Shown piece by piece: positions 35,176 to 44,667 of a stretch of DNA of 64,000 nucleotides. The stretch spans positions 21,701-85,700 of the forward strand of contig DHVZ01000046.1 of NCBI GenBank assembly GCA_002412925.1, in the 5' to 3' direction. The translations under genes and the position numbers were made by a program. The notes below the pieces were generated by a model. It was not told the origin of the DNA. It did no database searches and saw only the letters and a program-made list of their open reading frames with translations. Source of the DNA: Anaerolineales bacterium UBA5195. GTDB lineage: Bacteria; Chloroflexota; Anaerolineae; Anaerolineales; Villigracilaceae. The stretch's first letter is position 1. Each line of letters begins with the position of its first letter.

Positions 35176-36378
35176 TTGAAACACTGGAAGAAGATTAAGC
35201 ATTACCCTAAAATCGGCCTGGTTCTGCTAGCCTATATCGCCTTCATTGCCCTGGGGATGCCCGATGGCCTGCTGGGCGTCGCCTGGCCTTCGATTCGCGT
35301 CAGTTTTTCGATTCCCCTGGATGCGATCGGGATGCTGCTGACCGCGTCAGTGGCAGGTTACATGACCTCCAGTTTTTTAAGCGGTCCCCTGATTGCGCGG
35401 CTGGGTGTTGGGAGAGTCCTGGCGGCAAGCTGTGCCCTGACCGGGTTGGGGTTGATTGGCTATACCCTGGTTCCGCAGTGGTGGATGCTGGTTTTGCTGG
35501 GCGTGGTTGCCGGTTTGGGAGCGGGCGCGATTGACGCCGGTCTCAACACTTATGTAGCCGCGCATTTTGGCGAGGGCCTGATGCAATGGCTGCACGCCAG
35601 CTACGGGATCGGTGTGACCCTGGGGCCAATCATCATGACCCTCGCGTTGACCGTCCTGAATTCGTGGCGCGTGGGCTACCAGGTTGTGGGCGGTTTCCAA
35701 CTTGCGCTGGCGACCTGTTTCGTGCTGACCCTGGCAATGTGGAATCAGAAAGATGCGCCTACGGGGAGCGAAGAACCGAAACGCCTGACAGATTATAAAA
35801 CGCCGCTGGGTGAAACCCTGCGCCAGCCGCGAGTCTGGTTGAGTGTGCTGCTGTTTTTCCTGTACGTTGGCGCTGAAGTCTCGCTCGGCACCTGGGCTTA
35901 TACCTTATTAATCGAGTCGCGCGGGATTGACCCGGCGATGGCAGGGTTTTGGGCTGGCAGTTACTGGGCAACCTTTACAATCGGACGGGTGGTGGCAGGC
36001 ATGTTTGCCAAACGGGTTGGGATCAAGCGCCTGGTGCTGGGCGGCCTGGTGGGCGCCTTGCTGGGCGCGGCTTTGCTGGGCTGGAATCCATTCGCGGCAG
36101 CCAACTTGCTCGCGGTGGCATTGATCGGTTTTGCAATTGCCCCGATTTTCCCGGCCTTAATGTCAGGCACCAGCCAGCGGGTGGGTGCGCATTTCGCCGC
36201 CAACACAATTGGGATGCAAATGACTGCGGCTGGTTTGGGAACGGCAGTCATCCCCAGCCTGATTGGGGTTCTCGCGCGCCGAAGTTCTCTGGAGATTATT
36301 CCGATCTGCTTGATCATGTTGTTTGCCGGGCTGCTCGGCGCCTATCTGCTGGCTGAGAACACTGGAGCCGAGGCATAA
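35176..36378 (+). CDS. MFS transporter (sugar/fucose-permease-like)
   Basis: 400 residues with twelve membrane segments. The opening FIALGMPDGLLGVAWPSI and GAGAIDAGLNTYVAAHFGEG resemble the FucP/GlcP sugar:proton symporter branch, as does the LHASYGIGVTLGP motif. TTG start with AGGGAGA upstream. Divergent from TetR and followed 81 bases later by a GH3 beta-glucosidase, so it may import a glucoside or glucose. Confidence 0.85.
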   Translation: MKHWKKIKHYPKIGLVLLAYIAFIALGMPDGLLGVAWPSIRVSFSIPLDAIGMLLTASVAGYMTSSFLSGPLIARLGVGRVLAASCALTGLGLIGYTLVPQWWMLVLLGVVAGLGAGAIDAGLNTYVAAHFGEGLMQWLHASYGIGVTLGPIIMTLALTVLNSWRVGYQVVGGFQLALATCFVLTLAMWNQKDAPTGSEEPKRLTDYKTPLGETLRQPRVWLSVLLFFLYVGAEVSLGTWAYTLLIESRGIDPAMAGFWAGSYWATFTIGRVVAGMFAKRVGIKRLVLGGLVGALLGAALLGWNPFAAANLLAVALIGFAIAPIFPALMSGTSQRVGAHFAANTIGMQMTAAGLGTAVIPSLIGVLARRSSLEIIPICLIMLFAGLLGAYLLAENTGAEA

Positions 36379-36459
36379 ATCCCCTTCCCTGGCGGTTGGA
36401 ATTGAGCCAGCCGCCAATCTAAACCTACGTATTCGTCCGTCCACCAGAAAGGAAACGCC

Positions 36460-38763
36460 ATGGAAGACCTTCAATCAATTATTGCCCAAATGACCCTCGA
36501 AGAAAAAGCCGCGCTCTGCACTGGCGCGAGCGCCTGGACGACCACCCCCATCGAACGCCTGGGTGTCCCCGAACTGCTTTGCTCCGACGGGCCTCATGGC
36601 GTCCGCCGCCAGGCAGATGTGAACGAGATGGGAGCAAAGAGCCTGCCTGCCACCTGCTTCCCAACCGCCTCCTGCCTGGCTTCCTCTTGGGACAGGGATT
36701 TGATTGCCAACATGGGACAGGCCCTGGCCGAAGAGTGCCTGGCCCTGGGAGTGGACATTTTGCTCGGCCCTGGCGTCAACATGAAGCGGTCGCCTCTCGG
36801 TGGCCGCAACTTCGAATATTTTTCTGAAGACCCCTTCCTGGCCGGAGAGCTGGCCGCCAGCTTCATCAACGGGATTCAATCCAAGGGAGTCGGCACCTCG
36901 CTCAAACATTTCGCGGTCAACAACCAGGAATTCCAGCGCTTCAGCATCAGCGCGGAAGTGGACGAGCGCACCCTGCGTGAAATTTACCTGCCGGCTTTTG
37001 AAAAGGCCGTCAAGCAAGCCCGACCCTGGAGTGTGATGTGCTCCTATAACAAAGTCAACGGCACCTTTGCCTCCGAACATCACCACCTGCTGACCGAAAT
37101 CCTAAAAGACGAATGGGGGTTTGAAGGCCTGGTGGTTTCAGACTGGGGCGCCGTACGCGACCGCGTCGCCGCGCTGAAGGGCGGCCTGGACTGGGAGATG
37201 CCCGGCCCACAGGAGCGTCGGGTCAAAGCCGTCGTCGAAGCGGTCCGCTCAGGCGAATTGGATGAAGCCATTTTGGACGAATCCGTCCGGCGGATTTTGC
37301 GAATCGTTTTTAAAGCCAAAGAGACCCCAAAGACCGGCAGCTTTGAGAGCGAGGCGCATCACAAACTGGCCCACCAAATCGCCAGCGAGGGGATGGTGCT
37401 GTTGAAAAACAACGGCCTCCTGCCGCTCAAAGCGCCGCAGCATATCGCCGTGGTCGGGCACGCGGCAGAAGAAGCCCACTTCCAGGGCGGTGGCAGCTCG
37501 CATATCAACCCGACAAAGGTGGCTGTGCCCTTTAAGGAACTCCAGGCCCAGGCCGGGAACGCTGAAATGACCTTTGCCGAAGGCTACCCGGCTGACAACT
37601 CTTTCCAACAACCCCTGATTGACCAGGCTGTCCAGCTTGCCCGGGCTGCCGAGGTCGCCATCCTCTACATTGCTTTGCCCTCTTTCAAAGAATCCGAAGG
37701 TTATGACCGCAAAGACCTGGACCTGACCAACCAGCAGGTGGCGTTGATCAAGGCCGTCAGCGCAGTGCAGCCCAATACCGTAGTCGTTTTGAACAACGGT
37801 TCACCGGTGGCGATGAGCGCCTGGATCGATGGCGTGGCAGCCGTCCTGGAAGCCTACATGATGGGTCAGGCCGGCGGCGCGGCGATCGCGGACATCCTCT
37901 TTGGAAAAGTCAACCCGAGCGGCAAACTGGCCGATACCTTCCCGCTCAAACTGGCGGATACCCCCGCATACCTGAACTGGCCGGGCAGCGCTGGTTGTGT
38001 CCGCCACGGTGAAGGCCTCTACATTGGTTATCGCTATTACGACGCCCGGGAGGTCCCGGTCCTATTCCCCTTTGGTTATGGGTTAAGCTACACCACGTTT
38101 GCGTACAGCAACCTGCGAGTCTCGGCTGAAACCTTCAAGGATGTGGAGGGGCTGACCGTCAGCTTGGAAGTCACCAACACTGGCAAGGTCGCGGGCAAGG
38201 AAGTTGTCCAGGTTTATGTGCATGACCGCGTTTCAGGGTTGGAGCGGCCCGTCAAGGAATTAAAAGGCTTCGCCAAAGTGGAACTCCAGCCGGGTGAGAC
38301 CAAAACCGTCGCAGTTGCATTAGATTTTCGCGCTTTTGCCTATTACCATCCCGAATACAAACAGTGGATCACAGAAGATGGCGAATTTGACATCCTGGTG
38401 GGCGCCTCCTCCATGGATCTGCGCCAATCGGCATCGGTCACGCTGCAATCGACGCTCACCCTGCCCTGTCTCCTCGACAAGGAATCGACCCTCAACGAGT
38501 GGATGGCGGATCCGCGCGGAAAGCAGGTGCTGGGCGGGCTGTATGCGCAAATTGAAGCCGAAATACGCAAGGTTTTTGGCGGTCAGGATCGCTACGGCGA
38601 GGCCGGGACTGAAAGCGATGGCCTGGCAATGGGCGATATCATGCAGATGATGAACGACATGCCGCTCTTCAGTGTACTGATGTTCCAGCAGGCCGCGCTG
38701 CCCATGCCGCCCGAGGAAATAGTGGCCGGGTTATTACAGCAGGCCCACAGCCTGGGTCAGTAA
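36460..38763 (+). CDS. GH3 beta-glucosidase
   Basis: 767 residues, three-domain GH3 enzyme: (beta/alpha)8 domain (LLGPGVNMKRSPLGGRNFEY, GVGTSLKHFAVNNQE), nucleophile Asp228 in GLVVSDWGAVRD, the alpha/beta sandwich (LLKNNGLLPLK...VAVVGH-like IAVVGHAAEEAH), and a C-terminal fibronectin-III-like domain (KVAGKEVVQVYVHDRVSGLE RPVKELKGF). No signal peptide. The enzyme releases terminal beta-D-glucose from oligosaccharides; related GH3 members differ in sugar preference. Probably controlled with the MFS gene by the TetR repressor. Confidence 0.92.
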   Translation: MEDLQSIIAQMTLEEKAALCTGASAWTTTPIERLGVPELLCSDGPHGVRRQADVNEMGAKSLPATCFPTASCLASSWDRDLIANMGQALAEECLALGVDILLGPGVNMKRSPLGGRNFEYFSEDPFLAGELAASFINGIQSKGVGTSLKHFAVNNQEFQRFSISAEVDERTLREIYLPAFEKAVKQARPWSVMCSYNKVNGTFASEHHHLLTEILKDEWGFEGLVVSDWGAVRDRVAALKGGLDWEMPGPQERRVKAVVEAVRSGELDEAILDESVRRILRIVFKAKETPKTGSFESEAHHKLAHQIASEGMVLLKNNGLLPLKAPQHIAVVGHAAEEAHFQGGGSSHINPTKVAVPFKELQAQAGNAEMTFAEGYPADNSFQQPLIDQAVQLARAAEVAILYIALPSFKESEGYDRKDLDLTNQQVALIKAVSAVQPNTVVVLNNGSPVAMSAWIDGVAAVLEAYMMGQAGGAAIADILFGKVNPSGKLADTFPLKLADTPAYLNWPGSAGCVRHGEGLYIGYRYYDAREVPVLFPFGYGLSYTTFAYSNLRVSAETFKDVEGLTVSLEVTNTGKVAGKEVVQVYVHDRVSGLERPVKELKGFAKVELQPGETKTVAVALDFRAFAYYHPEYKQWITEDGEFDILVGASSMDLRQSASVTLQSTLTLPCLLDKESTLNEWMADPRGKQVLGGLYAQIEAEIRKVFGGQDRYGEAGTESDGLAMGDIMQMMNDMPLFSVLMFQQAALPMPPEEIVAGLLQQAHSLGQ

Positions 38764-38815
38764 TTTAGGTCGAGACCAAACCAACCGCCGGTAAGTGATG
38801 GTCTGGGCCACATCC

Positions 38816-38959
38816 CTGCACGCTTTCATCCACGCGAACGGCTACGCTTTCGACGGAAAGACCCAGAAACACCACGAAATCTATCTCTCCGACCCGCGCA
38901 AAGCGGCATCGGAGAAGCTGAAAATCGTTATCCTCCGGCCGGTAAAAAATGAGTGCTAA
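38816..38959 (+). pseudogene. C-terminal fragment of a second GyrI-like gene
   Basis: In frame it encodes LHAFIHANGYAFDGKTQKHH, EIYLSDPRKAASEKLKIVI and a short tail, closely matching residues ~160-206 of the protein at 17773-18393, and the DNA is also very similar. No N-terminal part is present. An in-frame ATG at 38798 could give a 53-residue peptide but has no credible ribosome site. Its stop overlaps the end of the GH15 gene on the other strand. Confidence 0.85.
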
Positions 38960-40995
38960 GCCTTACGTTTCCCCGCCGAAAGGCGCTGACGCGCCCGCAG
39001 GTAGTCATGCACGGCGTCGACGAAGGTGGCGTGGCTCCAGGTCAGCGGGCTGACGGACGAGCGGATCCCGGTATAGGGATGCACTTGCTCGGCCAGGACC
39101 CCGCTCGGCAGGGCATGTGTCACAGTCCAGTGCAAAATGTCCATGGCGGGTTTCAGGTCATTCAGGCTCCTGGCCGTTACGCAGGCGTACTGGGCCAGCC
39201 AGAGCGTGCAGACAATCCAGGGATTGCCCGGGACATTCTCAATATCCCGGCTGACTTGCTGGTAATAGTCATTCTCGTAGCGCGCAAGACCGCCCACGGT
39301 GGTTTTGATCCACAGCCGCTGGCGAATGGCCTGCATGGTGGAGGCCATCCGTGGATCGCCCGGCGGAACCATGCCAAAGAGCCATAAACCAGCCAGCGAG
39401 GCATCGATGGTGGTATCCACCTCCCAGGCGCCATCGTCCTTGCGATTGAGCATGCGCGCAAAACGCTTTTCTTGCGGCTGCCAGAGATACGCATCCACAC
39501 CGGTTTTGATCTCGGCGGCAGCCTTGCGATAGGCCTCAGCCAGATCGGTTTCGCCAAAAGCCTGACAAAACCTGGCGGCGGCGCCCAGACCGGCCCAGGT
39601 GGCAGCCGCAGTCCAGCCGAAAATGCCGCGGCGTTCTTCCCACAAGTCATAGCTTGGAAGCGGGAGACCAGTCTCCGCGTCGCGGTAGTCCGCCAAGAAC
39701 TGGGCCATCGGCACGATCATATGGCGGTAGAGCGGGCGGATGAAGCCGACATCCCCAAAACGCTCGAAATGTGCCCACAATGCCCATAAAACCAGCGCCG
39801 TCTCATCCTCCTGAATGGGCACACTCTTTTTCCCGTCCACATACCAGGGATGCCAGCTCGAGGCCAGCGTGCCATCCGGATGGTATTTGTGCAGCAGGTA
39901 GCCTTCCTTCGTCTGGGCGCGGTCACAGAAGCGGAAAAAAGCGCGCGGCAAGTCGACAAAACCGGCTTCGGTCAGGGCGCGCGCCACAAGCGAGCCATCG
40001 CGCGGCCACATATAACTATACGCATCTCGGGCGTGGGAGGAGATATCCGAATCATTGGCAGCAATGATTGCGCCGTCATTGTCAATCTGGGTGCGAATGA
40101 CGAGCAAACTGCGCCCATACTGGCGGCTGATCTCGTCAGGCAGGTCGACAAAATCGGCGGTATGCGTTTTAAGCCACAGCCGCCAGTAAGAAGATGTACG
40201 GTCGATAAAGGCCTGCGGACCGCGCACCTGCGCCATGCGGTTCAAGGTGACCACGCTCTCGAAATTCGGCCCAATTGCCATCCAATAATAGAACGAGCGT
40301 TTTTGAAAGGCGGGGATCTTCAGGGTGAAGCCCACCGTCGAATCGACCAGCCCGTGCGCCACCGGGTTGCCCGACAGGCAATTATCTTCGGCATCGCGCC
40401 AGGTACCTTCCAGGTTGGGGACTTGCTTTAAGCCACAGGCCCACTTATGCACCCCGGCCACCAGCCCGGGGATGGTCTCGGCGGCGGCTTCCCAGCCTGG
40501 GCCGGGATCACCCTCCGCCAGCACCACTGCCCCATTGATCAGGAACCAGTTGGCGCCCTTGTAATGGATAATGGCGCGCTCGTCCGGCTCGTAATAGGCG
40601 GTGTCACCCGCTTCATTGCCATTGATCCTGAAATCGTGATGGAAATACAGGTGAACATCCCGCTCCAGATTGGCGCGGTTGGTTACTTCGAAACGGCGGA
40701 TGAGCAGGTTTTCATAGAAATCCACCGCGTCCACAGCCTGGATGTCCAACCCCAGGTCGGGATGGGTCAGCTTGATCGCGCTGACGAGTGTCTCAGTCTC
40801 GTATTTGATCTCGCGTTGCCAATCGACATCTGAGAGCCAGCGAAAGACCCCGCTCGCCGAAACACCCATACGAAAAGGATGGCCGTTGGCATGGTTTTCC
40901 TGCCCAACATGCGGCCAGTAGAGATCACGGATTTGATAATTGCTATCGAAGGCGACCAGCAGGTTCCCATTCCCAAGTGGTAAATCGCGAGGCAT
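38956..40995 (-). CDS. GH15 glucoamylase-like glycoside hydrolase
   Basis: 679 residues, the bacterial GH15 layout: N-terminal beta-sandwich (LPLGNGNLLVAFDSNYQIRD, then LYFHHDFRINGNEAGDTA) and an (alpha/alpha)6 barrel (DAYSYMWPRDGSLVARALTE). The general acid is in SYDLWEERRGIF (Glu453/454) and the base is probably in GVLAEQVHP near 650. Such enzymes release glucose from starch, dextran or trehalose; the substrate is not certain. No signal peptide, so probably cytoplasmic. Divergent from the MFS gene at 41127. Confidence 0.9.
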   Translation of the reverse strand: MPRDLPLGNGNLLVAFDSNYQIRDLYWPHVGQENHANGHPFRMGVSASGVFRWLSDVDWQREIKYETETLVSAIKLTHPDLGLDIQAVDAVDFYENLLIRRFEVTNRANLERDVHLYFHHDFRINGNEAGDTAYYEPDERAIIHYKGANWFLINGAVVLAEGDPGPGWEAAAETIPGLVAGVHKWACGLKQVPNLEGTWRDAEDNCLSGNPVAHGLVDSTVGFTLKIPAFQKRSFYYWMAIGPNFESVVTLNRMAQVRGPQAFIDRTSSYWRLWLKTHTADFVDLPDEISRQYGRSLLVIRTQIDNDGAIIAANDSDISSHARDAYSYMWPRDGSLVARALTEAGFVDLPRAFFRFCDRAQTKEGYLLHKYHPDGTLASSWHPWYVDGKKSVPIQEDETALVLWALWAHFERFGDVGFIRPLYRHMIVPMAQFLADYRDAETGLPLPSYDLWEERRGIFGWTAAATWAGLGAAARFCQAFGETDLAEAYRKAAAEIKTGVDAYLWQPQEKRFARMLNRKDDGAWEVDTTIDASLAGLWLFGMVPPGDPRMASTMQAIRQRLWIKTTVGGLARYENDYYQQVSRDIENVPGNPWIVCTLWLAQYACVTARSLNDLKPAMDILHWTVTHALPSGVLAEQVHPYTGIRSSVSPLTWSHATFVDAVHDYLRARQRLSAGKRKA

Positions 40996-41126
40996 AGACA
41001 GCTCCTTGTATGTTTAACCCGATTTCGAGATCAGCCCGATATGTTTAGGGTACACCAGTTAGGCTTGTTTTTCAAGGTGGCAAACAACATGACTGCATTA
41101 TAATCATCCCAACCGTTGAAGACGCC

Positions 41127-42353
41127 ATGACCAGCCTCCCTGAAAACCCCCTCCAAATCCAGAAACGCAACTTCCGCTATGTGCAGATCGATGCCATCGG
41201 CGTCAGCATTGCGAACGTGGCCGCCCCCTTCCTGCCGGTCTTTCTTGCCCGCCTGGGAGCCAGCAACTTCCAGGTGGGCTTGCTCTCGTCGATGCCGGGC
41301 CTCACCGGGCTGGTGCTGGCCCTCCTGGTCGGACGCTTCCTGCAAACCCGCCGCAACATTGTGCCCTGGTTCAGTCTCTCGCGGCTGATGGTCATCTCGT
41401 GCTACGCATTGACCGGTGTCATCACGCTCACGCTGCCCGGGGAATTCGCAATCCCATCCACGCTGGCCATCTGGGCTTTTGCCACCCTGCCGCAAACGGC
41501 ACTGGCGGTGGCCTTCTCAGTGGTGATGAACGCCGTGGCCGGGCCGGAAGGCCGCTATGAACTGCTTAGCCGCCGCTGGGCCATCTTTGGCCTGACGAGC
41601 GTCGTTTTCACCTTCGCCGTGACGCGCGTCATCGGTCTGGTGGCCTTTCCCCTGAATTACGGATTGATGTTCCTGGGCCTGTCGCTGGGCGGATTGGTCA
41701 GCTTTTACTTTTCGAGCCGGATTTCCCTGCCCGACCAGGCTCCCCCGCCGCTGGCCGCCGGTATCTCGGCCTGGGCCACGCTGAAAGATTATCTCGCGCT
41801 GATGCGCAGCGCCCCGGCCTTTGTCTCGTTCTCGACAAAACGCTTTGTCTACTTTTCGGCGCTGGCGCTGAGCGCTCCAATCATGCCGCTCTTTTTTGTC
41901 CGCCGGGTGGGCGCCACCGACGGCCAGATCGGCACCATCAGCATGATTATGACCTCGGTCATGCTGGTGGGCTACTTCTTCTGGCCGTGGGTCTCCAGGA
42001 AATGGGGCGGGCGGATCGTCCTGCTGGCTACCACGCTGGGCATGGTGCTTTACCCCGCGCTGACGGCCTCGGCTCCCATCATCGAATGGATTTACGTCTT
42101 TGCAGCGGTCGCTGGCTTATTCCAGGCTGGTCTCGACCTGGTTTTTTTCGACGAATTGATGAAAACCGTTCCGCCCGAATACAGCGCCACCTTCGTCTCG
42201 CTGGCACAGTCGATGCAGTATCTTTCCACCATCGCTGCGCCCATGCTCGGAACCTTCCTGGCAGATTACATCGGGCTGGGCGGCGCATTGTGGTTGAGCG
42301 CAGGATTGCGTCTGATCGGATTCTTGTTGTTCCTGCGGCCAGACAAGCGGTAA
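41127..42353 (+). CDS. MFS transporter of unknown substrate
   Basis: 408 residues with about twelve membrane segments. Recognisable: NFRYVQIDAIGVSIANVAAP, VGLLSSMPGLTGLVLALLVG, RYELLSRRWAIFGL, and VPPEYSATFVSLAQSMQYLS. It belongs to an MFS branch whose substrates are mostly unassigned. TATAAT (41099-41104) lies 22 bases before the ATG. It is divergent from the GH15 gene. The following 254 bases (42354-42607) hold nothing I recognise except the next ribosome site. Confidence 0.8.
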   Translation: MTSLPENPLQIQKRNFRYVQIDAIGVSIANVAAPFLPVFLARLGASNFQVGLLSSMPGLTGLVLALLVGRFLQTRRNIVPWFSLSRLMVISCYALTGVITLTLPGEFAIPSTLAIWAFATLPQTALAVAFSVVMNAVAGPEGRYELLSRRWAIFGLTSVVFTFAVTRVIGLVAFPLNYGLMFLGLSLGGLVSFYFSSRISLPDQAPPPLAAGISAWATLKDYLALMRSAPAFVSFSTKRFVYFSALALSAPIMPLFFVRRVGATDGQIGTISMIMTSVMLVGYFFWPWVSRKWGGRIVLLATTLGMVLYPALTASAPIIEWIYVFAAVAGLFQAGLDLVFFDELMKTVPPEYSATFVSLAQSMQYLSTIAAPMLGTFLADYIGLGGALWLSAGLRLIGFLLFLRPDKR

Positions 42354-42607
42354 ATTCCCTTTGGGGGTCCGAGGCACCATTTAGCCAGTTTCGGCAAAAG
42401 GGGAACATTTGCCAAATCCAAACGTCAATAAAGCAGAACAAATCCAATTCGCGGGAGGGCTGATCAGAAAATTCTAAGCACACCCACCTGGCATCATCTC
42501 TGAGCGCCCATGGCTGCCGGATCACGCCAATTTCCAGCAGCGCCGGGAAGACCAATCCATAAGCGTCTTATTCGTCACCTTTGATGTTTTCCTAAAGGAG
42601 GAGAACC

Positions 42608-44230
42608 ATGTCCATCAAACGGTTAGTTTCATATTCTGCCTTGCTGCTCACGCTGGTAGTTTCAGCCTGCGGAGCGCTGGCGCCCGCAGCGACAGCAGCT
42701 CCCACACAACGGGAGAGACCTGTCGCTCCTGAGCTCCCGCCCCAGCGCGGAGACCCGGCCCCCGTTGAGCCGCTCTATGTTCTGCCCGCCGCGACCCAGT
42801 CAACCTCGGCCGAGGCTGGCAGCCCCAAGGGTTTCCCTCAGCCGCCCAACGGCCAGCCCGCCCCCGATATGTTCTTCCAAAACTACGGGGTCAACCCGAT
42901 GGAAGACACCGAAGACGATCACCTGTCCACCTTTGCGCTGGATGTGGATACGGGCGCATATACTGTCATGCGCCGCTACATCAATGATGGCAGCCTGCCG
43001 CCCAAGGATGCCGTCCGCGTGGAAGAGTTCGTCAACTACTTTGACCAGGGTTACCGCTACCCGTCCGAACACCAGGCTTTCGGCATCTCGATCGATGGCG
43101 CTCCCACGCCCTTTGGCGAGACCGAACGCTACCAGATGCTGCGCATCGGCCTCCAGGGATACGCCGTCCCGGCCGAGGAGCGCAAGGATGTCTCGCTGAC
43201 CTTTGTGATCGACGTTTCAGGGTCGATGCAGATGGAAAACCGCCTGGAACTGGTCAAACGCTCGCTGGAACTGCTGGTCGAACAGCTTCACCGCAACGAC
43301 CAGGTCAGCATCGTGGTCTACGGGACCAAGGCGGAGGTCGTGCTGGAACCCACCCGCGGCAGCCGCCAGGGAGACATCCTGGAAGCGATTTATGCCCTGC
43401 GCCCGGGAGGTGCGACCAACGCCGAAGCCGGTCTGCGCCTGGGCTATAAAATGGCCGAACGGGCCTTCAACCCCGAAGGTGTCAACCGTGTGATCCTGTG
43501 TTCGGACGGCGTCGCCAACCTGGGCGAGACCAGCGCTGAATCGATCTGGACCCACGTCAAAAAGCGCGCCGGGGACGGGATTACCCTGACCACGGTCGGC
43601 TTTGGGATGGGCAATTACAACGATGTGCTCATGGAACAACTGGCCGATAACGGCAATGGCTTTTACGCCTATGTCGACACCCTCAAGGAAGCTGAGCGCC
43701 TGTTCGTCAGAAACCTGACCAGCACCCTGCAAGTCATTGCCATGGATGCCAAGGTGCAGGTTGATTTCAACCCCGAAGTCGTGGCCCGCTACCGGCTGGT
43801 CGGTTTCGAGAACCGCAACGTGGCTGATGAGGACTTCCGTGACAACAAAGTCGATGCCGGGGAAATCGGCGCGGGCCACAGCGTTACTGCCCTGTACGAG
43901 GTCAAACTCCACCCGGAGGCGAGAGGCCGCATCGCAAGCGTTTTCCTGCGCTGGAAGGATCCCGACACGCGCGACGTGACCGAAAAATCCCAGGATTTCT
44001 ACACCGACCAGATGGCGGACAGCTTCTACGAAGCCGATCCTCATTTCCAATGGGCGGTGGTTGTGGCCGAATACGCCGAAATCTTGCGCGATAGCTATTG
44101 GGCCCAGGAGAGTTCGATGGAAAATGTTCTGGAAGAAGCCTATCGCCTCAGCGACCAGCTTCCCAGGGATAAAGATGTCAGTGAGTTTGTCGACCTGGTG
44201 CGCCGGGCCAGCGAAATGCGCGGAGAATGA
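42608..44230 (+). CDS. VWA-domain lipoprotein (YfbK-like)
   Basis: 540 residues. Lipoprotein signal ending LVVSAC, then a Pro-rich linker. Next is the family's N-terminal domain (DDHLSTFALDVDTGAYTVMR, then VRVEEFVNYFDQGYRYP), a von Willebrand A domain with MIDAS motif LTFVIDVSGSMQMENRL near residue 200, and the DUF3520-type C-terminus (KVQVDFNPEVVARYRLVGFE, QWAVVVAEYAEILR). AAAGGAGGAG is an excellent ribosome site. These lipoproteins are envelope proteins of unclear role, probably metal-dependent adhesion. Confidence 0.9.
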   Translation: MSIKRLVSYSALLLTLVVSACGALAPAATAAPTQRERPVAPELPPQRGDPAPVEPLYVLPAATQSTSAEAGSPKGFPQPPNGQPAPDMFFQNYGVNPMEDTEDDHLSTFALDVDTGAYTVMRRYINDGSLPPKDAVRVEEFVNYFDQGYRYPSEHQAFGISIDGAPTPFGETERYQMLRIGLQGYAVPAEERKDVSLTFVIDVSGSMQMENRLELVKRSLELLVEQLHRNDQVSIVVYGTKAEVVLEPTRGSRQGDILEAIYALRPGGATNAEAGLRLGYKMAERAFNPEGVNRVILCSDGVANLGETSAESIWTHVKKRAGDGITLTTVGFGMGNYNDVLMEQLADNGNGFYAYVDTLKEAERLFVRNLTSTLQVIAMDAKVQVDFNPEVVARYRLVGFENRNVADEDFRDNKVDAGEIGAGHSVTALYEVKLHPEARGRIASVFLRWKDPDTRDVTEKSQDFYTDQMADSFYEADPHFQWAVVVAEYAEILRDSYWAQESSMENVLEEAYRLSDQLPRDKDVSEFVDLVRRASEMRGE

Positions 44231-44286
44231 AAAAGTGGAGTTAAGAACCTGGGACAGAATAACTGAAAACTGATCAATGATCACTG

Positions 44287-44292
44287 TATAAT
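44287..44292 (+). promoter_or_regulatory. -10 box of a leaderless-type promoter
   Basis: TATAAT six bases (AGCCTC) before the ATG at 44299, with no ribosome site. Confidence 0.6.
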
Positions 44293-44298
44293 AGCCTC

Positions 44299-44667
44299 AT
44301 GACCGAAGACATAGATTTCTTTTTTCCCGAACTCTCCGCCGATGGGCAAGACCTCCCCGTCCCGCCCGATGAGATGCGTTTTCTCGAACTGCGCGCCGAA
44401 CCCGTGCTCGACGATGGCCCGCTGCGGGCCCGCATCTACGTGGAAGTGACCCCCTTCCAGCAGCGGCCCTACATCGAAGTCAACCTGAACGGCGCAGACG
44501 GCAATGAAATTGCCTCTGCCAGTGTGATCGAACCGATGAGCCGCAAAAACGTCTTCACCCTGCACATCCGCGGAACTCAACAGAGCGGTAAATTCCATTT
44601 GAGCGCGCGCCTGTTCTATCCCGAAAAACCCGATTCTGACATTCGTGAAATTACGTTTGAAATTTAA
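44299..44667 (+). CDS. Small beta-rich protein of unknown function
   Basis: 122 residues, no signal or membrane segment. The body looks like an immunoglobulin-like beta sandwich (LRARIYVEVTPFQQRPYIEV, LNGADGNEIASASVIEP, SGKFHLSARLFYPEK). No known family assigned. A -10 box lies six bases upstream and a strong terminator follows 18 bases after the stop. Confidence 0.7.
   Translation: MTEDIDFFFPELSADGQDLPVPPDEMRFLELRAEPVLDDGPLRARIYVEVTPFQQRPYIEVNLNGADGNEIASASVIEPMSRKNVFTLHIRGTQQSGKFHLSARLFYPEKPDSDIREITFEI

Noticed and set aside
38798..38959. Small real gene for a 53-residue protein
   Set aside because: It is a truncated copy of the GyrI-like C-terminus with no ribosome site; listed as a pseudogene fragment.
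43217..44284. 355-residue minus-strand frame opposite the VWA lipoprotein
   Set aside because: The plus-strand gene has MIDAS, signal peptide and ribosome site; this frame has none.
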